This document shows positions 1 through 5,691 of a stretch of DNA of 11,200 nucleotides, piece after piece. The stretch is from Desulfuromonadales bacterium. GTDB taxonomy: Bacteria > Desulfobacterota > Desulfuromonadia > Desulfuromonadales > BM103. Each line of letters starts with the position of its first letter. Positions within the stretch are counted from its first letter, which is position 1. Position numbers and translations under genes: made by a program. The notes beneath the pieces were generated by a model. The model worked only from the letters and a program-made list of their open reading frames with translations. It was not told where the DNA came from and made no database searches. The DNA lies in the NCBI GenBank assembly GCA_030640215.1, contig DAOWJU010000310.1, positions 1 to 11,200 of the forward strand, in the 5' to 3' direction.

Positions 1-138
1 ACCCTGACTCCGGGAACGATTACAGTCAGTATCCATGATGACGAGTTTTCCGTTTACGCCCTGACCCGCAGCGCCAGTGATGCTCTGCCTGGTGAGATGG
101 AGGCCCGTGTGGCCCGTGCGCTGGAGTCTGACTTATGA
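1..138 (+). CDS. mnhE: MnhE/MrpE antiporter subunit, 3' end only
   Basis: The reading frame is open from base 1 and gives 45 residues before TGA at 136-138; the gene starts upstream of the window. The first residues, TLTPGTITV, followed by a short soluble tail with a Val-Tyr-Ala-Leu stretch, are the typical end of the MrpE/MnhE family, in which a TLTPGT motif follows the membrane segments. MrpE is a small membrane subunit of the multisubunit cation/proton antiporter and corresponds to MbhA of membrane-bound hydrogenase. The stop overlaps the next gene's start as ATGA, and mnhF follows, which supports the call. Only the C-terminal domain can be judged here. Confidence 0.85.
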   Translation, partial: TLTPGTITVSIHDDEFSVYALTRSASDALPGEMEARVARALESDL

Positions 139-437
139 TGCACTCTTTCTTCCTGGCCACCGGCATTGCCATGGTCCTGTTAATGGCTCTGAGCCTGATT
201 CGCGCCGTGGTTGGTCCGACTATTCTTGACCGAATCCTCGGCGGCAACGTCATCGGCACAAAAACAACGGTACTACTGCTGGTGATCGGCGTGCTCTACG
301 ATAACCTGGGGATGTTTATCGATATTGCCCTGGCCTATGCCCTGCTCAATTTCATTGCTACGCTCGGCGCCGCCAAATTCTTCCTGCGGCGACTCGGTGT
401 GTTCATGGAAGACAGCGAACGGGAGGAGAGTTTATGA
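135..437 (+). CDS. mnhF: MnhF/MrpF antiporter subunit
   Basis: This 100-residue protein has three predicted membrane helices (about residues 4-24, 43-58 and 62-83). It carries the family's RAVVGPTILDRILGGNVIGTK segment (residues 23-43), with the conserved Arg, Gly-Pro and Asp-Arg. MrpF is a small membrane subunit of the Mrp antiporter and corresponds to MbhB. ATG at 135 overlaps the mnhE stop (ATGA), and GGAG at 123-126 sits 8 bases upstream, so 135 is preferred over the adjacent ATG at 138. The protein is slightly longer than the usual 85-95 residues because of a charged tail (about residues 91-100). Its own stop overlaps mnhG by four bases. Confidence 0.93.
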   Translation: MMHSFFLATGIAMVLLMALSLIRAVVGPTILDRILGGNVIGTKTTVLLLVIGVLYDNLGMFIDIALAYALLNFIATLGAAKFFLRRLGVFMEDSEREESL

Positions 438-784
438 CGATCCTGTCGGTTCTTGCCATAATCCTGATACTTTCAGGCCTCTTCTTTTTTCTTGCTGGAA
501 CTATCGGCCTCTTGCGGTTGCCGGATTTCTACTCCCGCCTGCATGCTGCCGGAAAATGCGATTCTCTGGCGGCGGTACTGATGATTGCCGGAATGGCGGC
601 TTACAACCTCGAGTCTTTCTCTGTCGGTGCACTGCTGGTCAGCGCCAAACTCTTTCTGATTGCCGCTTTTGTCTTTGTCACCAGCCCAACGGCAACCCAT
701 GCAATCACAGAAGCTGCTCTGGTTCTTGGCGTAAAACCCTGGAAACGGACAAGAGGGAGACAAGCAGGGGGGAAACGGTCATGA
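434..784 (+). CDS. mnhG: MnhG/MrpG antiporter subunit
   Basis: This 116-residue protein has three predicted membrane helices (about residues 3-23, 44-58 and 63-83). It has the family signature LLRLPDFYSRLHAAGKCDSL at residues 26-45 and the TSPTATHAIT motif at 83-92. MrpG (PhaG, MbhC) is a small membrane subunit of the cation/proton antiporter. The start is set by a strong GGGAGGAGAG ribosome site at 421-430 and by the ATGA overlap with mnhF. The C-terminal tail, about residues 101-116, is strongly basic, which suggests it faces the cytoplasm. The stop overlaps the following gene as ATGA. Confidence 0.95.
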   Translation: MTILSVLAIILILSGLFFFLAGTIGLLRLPDFYSRLHAAGKCDSLAAVLMIAGMAAYNLESFSVGALLVSAKLFLIAAFVFVTSPTATHAITEAALVLGVKPWKRTRGRQAGGKRS

Positions 785-1026
785 TCTGGCAACTTGACCT
801 CATGATTCTAACCTTGGTGGTGGTTTGCGCCCTGGTGGCAATCAACATCAAGGATCTGCTTGGCGCTACAGTCGTGTTCGGTATCTACAGTTTTTTGATG
901 TGCCTGTTATGGGCTGAAATGGGTGCGGTTGACGTGGCCTTTACTGAAGCCACTGTCGGTGCCGGTGTCAGCACTATCTTCTTTATCGCAGCGATCTTGA
1001 GAACCACCAGAAGGAGCAGAGATTGA
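781..1026 (+). CDS. mbhD: MbhD-like subunit (DUF4040), MrpA C-terminal part
   Basis: This 81-residue protein starts at the ATGA overlap with mnhG, behind an AGGGGGG ribosome site at 766-772. It has three predicted helices (about residues 5-22, 25-43 and 54-73). Residues 51-65, DVAFTEATVGAGVST, match the core of the DUF4040/MbhD family, including the Glu at 56. In Mrp systems this domain is normally part of the long MrpA subunit; in membrane-bound hydrogenase it is the separate subunit MbhD. Here it is free-standing. The same frame stays open upstream to 325, but that part lies inside mnhF and mnhG and is not expected to be translated. The stop overlaps the next gene's TTG start. Confidence 0.88.
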   Translation: MIWQLDLMILTLVVVCALVAINIKDLLGATVVFGIYSFLMCLLWAEMGAVDVAFTEATVGAGVSTIFFIAAILRTTRRSRD

Positions 1027-1298
1027 AAAATCTAGCCTTGCTCGCAACCCTGGTGACAGGGGCTCTGTTGCTGTACGGGACCAAGGATTTCCCCGCCTGG
1101 GGTGACCCCCAGGCACCGGCCAGCACCTATCTCTCTCCGGTTTACATCGAAAAGGCCGTAGAGCAGACGCACGTTCCCAATATCGTCACAGCTGTGCTTG
1201 GCGATTACCGAGGGTACGACACCATGTTTGAAACAGTGGTCATCTATTGTGCAGGCATGGCCGTGCTCAGCGTACTGTGGAGGAAAAGGGAAAAATGA
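1023..1298 (+). CDS. mbhE: MbhE-like subunit, extreme C-terminal MrpA domain
   Basis: This 91-residue protein has an N-terminal helix (about residues 3-17), an extracytoplasmic loop and a C-terminal helix (about 68-86). The segment IVTAVLGDYRGYDTMFETVVI (about residues 54-74) is the signature of the MbhE/MrpA C-terminal domain, with Asp-Tyr-Arg-Gly-Tyr-Asp and Glu. The likely start is TTG at 1023, overlapping the preceding stop as TTGA, with AAGGAGC at about 1011-1017 as ribosome site. No ATG lies in a sensible position, since the next Met codon is at residue 68. It ends in an ATGA overlap with mnhB. With the previous gene it supplies the part of MrpA that is missing as a full subunit. Confidence 0.88.
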   Translation: MKNLALLATLVTGALLLYGTKDFPAWGDPQAPASTYLSPVYIEKAVEQTHVPNIVTAVLGDYRGYDTMFETVVIYCAGMAVLSVLWRKREK

Positions 1299-1762
1299 GG
1301 GACATCCACGAACATACCGCTGGCGAAGACCTGATCATCAAAACTTCGGTGCGATTGATGGTTCCCTTCATCCAGGTGTTCGGACTTTATGTCATCGTCC
1401 ACGGTCACTACAGCCCGGGCGGCGGCTTTCAGGGGGGAGTCATTCTCGGCGCGTCCTTCATCCTGCTGGCCCTGGCCTTTGGCATGAAAACCTCCCAGGA
1501 ATACATGACGGTCAGTGCCAATGCGGTTCTCAACAATCTTGGCCCGGCCATTTTTATCGGGGTTGGAGTACTCTGTACCCTCTTCGGTGGGCTCTTCCTC
1601 GATTACAGTGCCCTCGACAAGCTGATTCCTTTAGGCCCGGTTGAGTGGCGTTCTTTTGGCATCTTCCTGATTGAAGTCGGGGTCGGCGTGGCGGTTATGA
1701 GCATCATGGTCCTGCTCTACTGGAACCTCAGTTCCGGTGGCGCCATGGATGAGGGACTCTAG
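1295..1762 (+). CDS. mnhB: MnhB/MrpB antiporter subunit
   Basis: This 155-residue protein has four predicted membrane helices (about residues 21-37, 47-64, 84-102 and 121-143). The motif HGHYSPGGGFQGG at residues 36-48 is diagnostic of MnhB, as is the following LGASFILLALAFG run. It corresponds to MbhF. The frame remains open upstream to 1247, but ATG at 1295 is chosen because it overlaps the mbhE stop as ATGA, follows purine-rich GTGGAGG (1277-1283) and AAAAGGGA, and starts the conserved MrpB N-terminus. The next gene begins two bases after the stop. Confidence 0.95.
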   Translation: MRDIHEHTAGEDLIIKTSVRLMVPFIQVFGLYVIVHGHYSPGGGFQGGVILGASFILLALAFGMKTSQEYMTVSANAVLNNLGPAIFIGVGVLCTLFGGLFLDYSALDKLIPLGPVEWRSFGIFLIEVGVGVAVMSIMVLLYWNLSSGGAMDEGL

Positions 1763-1764
1763 CT

Positions 1765-2154
1765 ATGGAGACGGTAATCGGCGAAATCGTCGCCAAATAT
1801 AACTACTGGATCTACGTCGTGCTGATGATGATCGGCTTTTACGCGATGATCGGCAAGCGCAACCTGGTCAAAAAGCTGATCGGCATGAACATCTTCCAGA
1901 CCTCCATCATTCTCTTCTTCGTCTCGACCGGAGTTAAGAAAGGTGGCGGTATTCCGATCGTTGACAAGTACCAGGCGCTGGCCGGCCATGTTGAAGCGGC
2001 GTCTACAGTTAATCCTCTGCCACACGTATTGATGCTGACGGCCATCGTCGTCGGCGTCAGCGTTACCGGCGTGGCCCTGGCTGTACTGCAGCGCATCTAT
2101 AAAGAATACGGCACCCTCGAAGAGGATGAAATCCTGGAGAAGCTCCAGCGATGA
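1765..2154 (+). CDS. mnhC: MnhC/MrpC antiporter subunit (NuoK-like)
   Basis: This 129-residue protein has three predicted membrane helices (about residues 13-30, 39-56 and 86-109). The motif NPLPHVLMLTAIVVGVS at residues 83-99 is the classic signature of MrpC, which is homologous to NuoK of complex I and to MbhG. GAGGGA at 1751-1756 lies 8 bases before the ATG. The C-terminal tail, about residues 110-129, is charged. The last codons form a perfect hairpin that contains the ribosome site of the next gene, and the stop overlaps that gene's start by four bases. Confidence 0.95.
   Translation: METVIGEIVAKYNYWIYVVLMMIGFYAMIGKRNLVKKLIGMNIFQTSIILFFVSTGVKKGGGIPIVDKYQALAGHVEAASTVNPLPHVLMLTAIVVGVSVTGVALAVLQRIYKEYGTLEEDEILEKLQR
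2134..2148 (+). promoter_or_regulatory. Hairpin covering the ribosome site of the first mnhD
   Basis: CTGGAG (2134-2139) and CTCCAG (2143-2148) are perfect inverted repeats with a 3-base loop, AAG. The GGAG at 2136-2139 is the only Shine-Dalgarno-like sequence before ATG 2151, so the site is paired in the folded message. The hairpin lies inside the last codons of mnhC, so a ribosome finishing mnhC would open it. That would couple mnhD translation to mnhC. This role is inferred; six base pairs could also occur by chance under coding constraint. Confidence 0.4.
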
Positions 2155-3641
2155 ACGCAACCAATCTACATCTCTTCGTTCTGGTCGTCCCGCTGCTCTC
2201 GGCTCTGGCTATCAACCTGCTTGGCCGCAGATCCCGTCAGTGGATCGCACCGATGGTCCTCGGCTCCCTGGCCTTCTCCGTTTTCGGTTCGATCATCGTT
2301 ATGGCCCGTGTGATCGAGCATGGAACCCTGCGCTACACAGTCGGCAACTGGCAGCCACCTTACGGCATCGAACTGGTGGTCGATCCCTTAAGCGCCCTGA
2401 TGATGGTGCTCATTTCAGTGGTCGCCCTGCTAGCTTCCTTCTCGTCACTGAAAAGCGTCGAACAGGAACTCCCCGGCCGGGAACATTTTTTCTTTACCCT
2501 TTACATGATCCTGATTGCCGGCCTGTTCGGCCTGGTGCTGACCGGCGATGCCTTCAATCTTTACGTCCTGCTTGAGATCACCTCGATCACCACCTACGGC
2601 CTGATTGCCATGGGAAAAGGACGGGCAGCTCTCTCCAGCTTCAATTACATCATCATGGGCTCAATTGCTGCCTGTTTCTACCTGCTTGGGATCGGCTATA
2701 TCTACATCCTGACCGGGACCCTGAACATGGCTGATATTGCCCGGATTCTGCCGACTCTGGACGCCCCGGTGGCGACCGCCACAGCAATTGCTTTCGTGCT
2801 GGTCGGGTTATGGATCAAAATGGCCTTTTTCCCCCTGCACAGCTGGCTGCCCAACGCTTACAGCCAGGCGCCCACCGGCGCCGGTACCCTGATCGCACCA
2901 TTGATGACCAAAGTGACTGTCTATCTGATGGTGCGTGTGATCTTCACCATGTACACGCCAGCGCTGGTCTTTACCCACGAATGGATCGCCCAGGGTGTGG
3001 TGTGGGCTGCAGCGTTTGCGATCATTTGCGGATCAGTGCTCGCCCTGGGACAGAAAGACCTGCGGCGCATGCTGACCTACATTATTGTTGCTGAAGTCGG
3101 CTATATGGTCGGCGGTATATTTCTGGCCAATGCCAACGGCCTGACCGGTAGCATCCTGCACATTGTCAACGACGCCCTCATGACCCTCTGCCTCTTTCTG
3201 GTCGTCGCTGCCATCATCTACCGTCAGGGGAGCGTCTCCCTAGTTTCACTGCAGGGAATTTTTCGCCGCATGCCGATCACCATGGCGGCTTTCACACTGG
3301 GTGCTTTTGCCATGATCGGCGTACCACCGACCTGTGGTTTCTTCAGCAAATGGTATCTGATCCTTGGCGGGATCGATGGCGGCCACTGGGAATTTGTCAT
3401 TGCCTTGGTCATCAGCAGCCTGATTAACGCCGTACTCTTCTTCAGGATTATCGAGTTGGCCTACTTCGGCTCTTTGCAAGAGGGCGAGCACCATGAACAT
3501 TCAGTTACCGAGCGGCACGAGGCTCCCTGGTGGATGCTCAGTCCTCTGGTCCTGACAGCGGTCATCCTGATTGTGGTGGGCTTAAGCACCGGACCGTTAG
3601 TGAACAACGTAATTCGTTTGATGATACCGGTCGGTTTTTAA
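2151..3641 (+). CDS. mnhD: MnhD/MrpD-like antiporter subunit, first copy (D1)
   Basis: This 496-residue protein has about 14 membrane helices and belongs to the proton-conducting transporter family (MrpA/MrpD, NuoL/M/N, MbhH). Visible channel residues are Glu142 (LLEITS, helix 5), Lys223 with His230 (IKMAFFPLHSWLP, helix 7), Lys254 (LMTK, helix 8), His337 and Lys400 (GFFSKW, helix 12). The family's usual Lys in helix 10-11 is replaced by Thr345 (NDALMT). A late loop (residues 444-458) is rich in His and Glu. It sits where mbhH sits after mnhC, so it is the D subunit of the core block. ATG 2151 overlaps the mnhC stop. It is followed by a 51-base gap. Confidence 0.93.
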   Translation: MNATNLHLFVLVVPLLSALAINLLGRRSRQWIAPMVLGSLAFSVFGSIIVMARVIEHGTLRYTVGNWQPPYGIELVVDPLSALMMVLISVVALLASFSSLKSVEQELPGREHFFFTLYMILIAGLFGLVLTGDAFNLYVLLEITSITTYGLIAMGKGRAALSSFNYIIMGSIAACFYLLGIGYIYILTGTLNMADIARILPTLDAPVATATAIAFVLVGLWIKMAFFPLHSWLPNAYSQAPTGAGTLIAPLMTKVTVYLMVRVIFTMYTPALVFTHEWIAQGVVWAAAFAIICGSVLALGQKDLRRMLTYIIVAEVGYMVGGIFLANANGLTGSILHIVNDALMTLCLFLVVAAIIYRQGSVSLVSLQGIFRRMPITMAAFTLGAFAMIGVPPTCGFFSKWYLILGGIDGGHWEFVIALVISSLINAVLFFRIIELAYFGSLQEGEHHEHSVTERHEAPWWMLSPLVLTAVILIVVGLSTGPLVNNVIRLMIPVGF

Positions 3642-3655
3642 TTCTATTTATGATC

Positions 3656-3673
3656 CCGGACAAGGTTGTCCGG
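3656..3673 (+). repeat. Perfect inverted repeat between the first and second mnhD
   Basis: CCGGACAA (3656-3663) and TTGTCCGG (3666-3673) are perfect inverted repeats separated by GG. They form a 7-8 base-pair hairpin in RNA. It lies 14 bases after the mnhD1 stop and 19 bases before the preferred mnhD2 start. Only a short TTTT (3680-3683) follows, six bases after the stem, so it is a poor intrinsic terminator. An RNA-stability or processing element, or a protein site on DNA, is equally possible. Confidence 0.55.
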
Positions 3674-3692
3674 AACCCGTTTTGAGAGAGAT

Positions 3693-5159
3693 ATGACACC
3701 GATTGTTTCCTTCTGGCCACTGGCCGCGATTCTGGTTTCCCTGCTGGGGGCTTTGCCGATCATCCTTTCTGATCGTCAGCCGAACCTGCGCGAGAGCTGG
3801 ACGATACTGATCGCCTTGGTCAAACTGACGATCGTCGCCTCGCTGTTGCCGTGGATACTGGAAGGCGGCAGTTACGTCTTTACCATCGCGCAAGTGATCC
3901 CGGGCGTGCCGATTGAACTGCGCGTCGATGCCCTGGGAATGATCTTTGCCCTGGTGGCCTCTTGCCTCTGGCTGTTTACCTCGATCTATTCAATCGGCTA
4001 CATGCGGGCTCTCGACGAGCACGCCCAGACCCGTTATTTCGCATCCTTTGCCGTGGCGATCTCAGCCACTCTCGGTATCGCTTTTGCCGGCAACCTGCTG
4101 ACCCTGTACCTTTTCTACGAGGTCCTGTCACTCTCGACCTACCCGTTGGTCACCCATAAGCAAAATGCTGAAGCCAGAAGTTCAGGCCGCAAGTACCTGA
4201 CTTATATCCTCGGCACATCCATCGGCCTGGCACTGCCGGCCATGCTGATCACCTACTCTCTCGCAGGAACTCTCGATTTCACCACGGGTGGCATTCTGGC
4301 CGGTAAGGCTTCACCGGAAATCCTGGCGCTTCTGGTCGTGCTCTTTTTGTTCGGTTTTGCCAAGGCTGGTTTGATGCCGTTCCATGGCTGGCTGCCAGCG
4401 GCAATGGTGGCACCAACCCCGGTCAGTTCGTTCCTGCATGGCGTGGCCGTGGTCAAGGCAGGTGTCTTCGCGATCTTCCGTGTCATCTTTCATATCCTCG
4501 GCCCTGAAACGCTGCAGTCTGCCGACCTCGGCTCCCTGATCACTTACATCGCCTCGGTAACCATACTGGTTGCCTCTCTGATCGCACTGACTCAAGACAG
4601 CATGAAGCGCCGGTTGGCCTACTCGACCATCGGTCAACTCGCGTACATGGTACTCGGTGCCGGCATGCTCTCAGCGCTCGGAATGCTCGGCGGAATCATG
4701 CATCTGGCGATGCATGCTTTTGGCAAGATCACTCTCTTCTTCTGTGCGGGAGCGATCTATGTCGCCAGCAAGAAGAAAAACATCAGTCAGATGGATGGCC
4801 TGGGGCGACGCATGCCAATCACCTATATGGCCTTTTTCCTCGGTTCCCTGAGTATCATAGGCATGCCGCCTCTGGGTGGTTTCATCAGCAAATGGAACCT
4901 GCTGCTCGGTGCCGTCGAGGGAGATCAGCTGGTTCTGATCATAGTCCTGCTGGTCAGCTCCTTGCTTAATGCTGCCTATTTCTTCCCGATTGTCTACCGC
5001 GGCTTCTTCATGCCAGCAACTGACGGTGAAAAAGAAGGCATTAAGGAAGCGCCGCTCTTCTGCTTGATACCACTATCGGTGACGGCCCTGGTTTCACTGA
5101 GTCTGTTCTTTTTTCCCGACACGCTGTTGCGACTGGCACGTATGGCCTTGGGGTTTTGA
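3693..5159 (+). CDS. MnhD/MnhA-like proton-conducting subunit, second copy (D2)
   Basis: This 488-residue protein has about 14 membrane helices and belongs to the same family as D1 but is clearly divergent. It has the complete channel set: Glu143 (FYEVLS), Lys224 with His231 (FAKAGLMPFHGWLP), His249 and Lys255 (FLHGVAVVK), the NuoL-like series His337, His341, Lys345 (MHLAMHAFGK), and Lys400 (GFISKW). The segment APTPVSSFLHGVAVVKAG (240-257) resembles NuoL and the MrpA N-terminal part, so it may stand in for missing MrpA. ATG 3693, behind GAGAGAG (3684-3690), is preferred; a TTG at 3666 in the same frame would add nine hydrophilic residues but overlaps the hairpin. The last five codons, MALGF, form the first unit of a tandem repeat. 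Confidence 0.92.
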   Translation: MTPIVSFWPLAAILVSLLGALPIILSDRQPNLRESWTILIALVKLTIVASLLPWILEGGSYVFTIAQVIPGVPIELRVDALGMIFALVASCLWLFTSIYSIGYMRALDEHAQTRYFASFAVAISATLGIAFAGNLLTLYLFYEVLSLSTYPLVTHKQNAEARSSGRKYLTYILGTSIGLALPAMLITYSLAGTLDFTTGGILAGKASPEILALLVVLFLFGFAKAGLMPFHGWLPAAMVAPTPVSSFLHGVAVVKAGVFAIFRVIFHILGPETLQSADLGSLITYIASVTILVASLIALTQDSMKRRLAYSTIGQLAYMVLGAGMLSALGMLGGIMHLAMHAFGKITLFFCAGAIYVASKKKNISQMDGLGRRMPITYMAFFLGSLSIIGMPPLGGFISKWNLLLGAVEGDQLVLIIVLLVSSLLNAAYFFPIVYRGFFMPATDGEKEGIKEAPLFCLIPLSVTALVSLSLFFFPDTLLRLARMALGF

Positions 5160-5243
5160 TAACGCAGGGGTTTTGATAACGCAGGGGCTTTGATGACACT
5201 GGGGATTTAATGGCGCTGAAGATTTAGTGGCGGGGCGAATTTG
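5142..5243 (+). repeat. 17-base tandem repeat, six units, a stop codon in each
   Basis: Six consecutive 17-base units start at 5142, 5159, 5176, 5193, 5210 and 5227. The first is the last 17 bases of mnhD2 (ATGGCCTTGGGGTTTTG). The second (ATAACGCAGGGGTTTTG) and third differ at one base, and later units drift (ATGACACTGGGGATTTA, ATGGCGCTGAAGATTTA, GTGGCGGGGCGAATTTG). In every unit a stop codon falls at the unit boundary: TGA 5157, TGA 5174, TGA 5191, TAA 5208, TAG 5225 and TGA 5242. The last base of the stop is the first base of the next ATA, ATA, ATG, ATG or GTG. Each unit therefore reads as a five-codon frame (MALGF, ITQGF, ITQGL, MTLGI, MALKI, VAGRI). Because 17 is not a multiple of 3, the stops cover all three frames twice. 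Function is unknown. Confidence 0.85.
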
Positions 5244-5252
5244 AGAGAATCC

Positions 5253-5411
5253 ATGATGAGTATGCACGAACAAAACAACAACCAAGGTGACGCAGAAGAC
5301 GGTCCGATGATCTTGGCCCACGAGGCCGTCGAAGGCTACCGGACAATCTTTTATGTCTGCATTACTATTGGCACCCTCTACCTGGCCTTTGTGCTCTGGC
5401 AGACTTGGTAG
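5253..5411 (+). CDS. Small single-helix membrane protein in the antiporter cluster
   Basis: This 52-residue frame has an acidic, polar N-terminal part (residues 1-30) and one membrane helix near the C-terminus (about 31-50, with Tyr and Trp at its ends), finishing LWQTW. I do not recognise a named family. The case for a real gene is its position: it is in line with the operon, it ends in TAG at 5409-5411, and that TAG runs straight into the GGAGAG ribosome site of the next gene. GAGAGA (5243-5248) can serve ATG 5253 or ATG 5256; a third ATG is at 5262, so the exact start is uncertain. It may be an accessory or assembly subunit of the second antiporter block. Confidence 0.72.
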   Translation: MMSMHEQNNNQGDAEDGPMILAHEAVEGYRTIFYVCITIGTLYLAFVLWQTW

Positions 5412-5421
5412 GAGAGCTCAT

Positions 5422-5691
5422 ATGTCCAAACACCCCATCTCGATAGATGAAGAACTGGCGATGTTCGACAAACCCCAGAATGTCAAGCGCGTACTCTATG
5501 CCTTATATACCTGCGTGGTCCTGCTGCTGGCGGTTGACCTCTTCTACCACAAGCACGGCATCTTCACCTGGGAAAGCTCCTTCGCCTTCTACTCGGTCTA
5601 CGGTTTTGTCGCCTGTGTCATCCTGGTGATCATAGCCAAATACGTACTGCGGCCATTAGTCATGCGTAAAGAGGATTATTATAATGATTAA
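5422..5691 (+). CDS. Small two-helix membrane protein in the antiporter cluster
   Basis: This 89-residue protein has a polar N-terminus (about residues 1-22), a first helix (about 23-41), a short loop with FYHKHGIFTWESS, a second helix (about 54-73), and a charged end, LVMRKEDYYND. ATG 5422 is chosen because GGAGAG (5411-5416) lies 5 bases before it; the frame is open to 5353, but that overlaps the previous gene. The aromatic, patterned layout (FYSVYGFVACVILVIIAK, then R..MR.EDYY) recalls unnamed small proteins I associate with MrpD-type clusters in proteobacteria, but that is from memory and unverified. It overlaps the third mnhD-like gene by eight bases, so the two are probably translationally coupled and may be subunits of one complex. 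Confidence 0.82.
   Translation: MSKHPISIDEELAMFDKPQNVKRVLYALYTCVVLLLAVDLFYHKHGIFTWESSFAFYSVYGFVACVILVIIAKYVLRPLVMRKEDYYND

Noticed and set aside
325..1026. A long open frame that would give a 233-residue protein ending in the MbhD-like gene.
   Set aside because: Its first two thirds overlap mnhF and mnhG in another frame and show no family features. Only the part from ATG 781, at the ATGA overlap, looks like a real protein.
781..1298. The separate MbhD-like and MbhE-like genes could be a frameshifted remnant of mrpA.
   Set aside because: Both are complete, have ribosome sites, and match subunits that are normally separate in Mbh-type clusters. There is no large MrpA N-terminal part upstream of them.
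3666..3692. TTG at 3666 as the start of the second D-type subunit.
   Set aside because: The extra nine residues are hydrophilic, the codon lies in the right arm of a hairpin, and ATG 3693 has a better-placed purine-rich ribosome site.
5142..5243. The 17-base repeats as a CRISPR array or iteron origin.
   Set aside because: The units are directly joined with no spacers, too short for CRISPR repeats, and lie inside an operon beginning within a coding region. No replication gene is near.
5227..5251. A seventh repeat unit after 5243.
   Set aside because: The bases after 5244 (GAGAATCC) no longer match the unit, so the array is ended at 5243.
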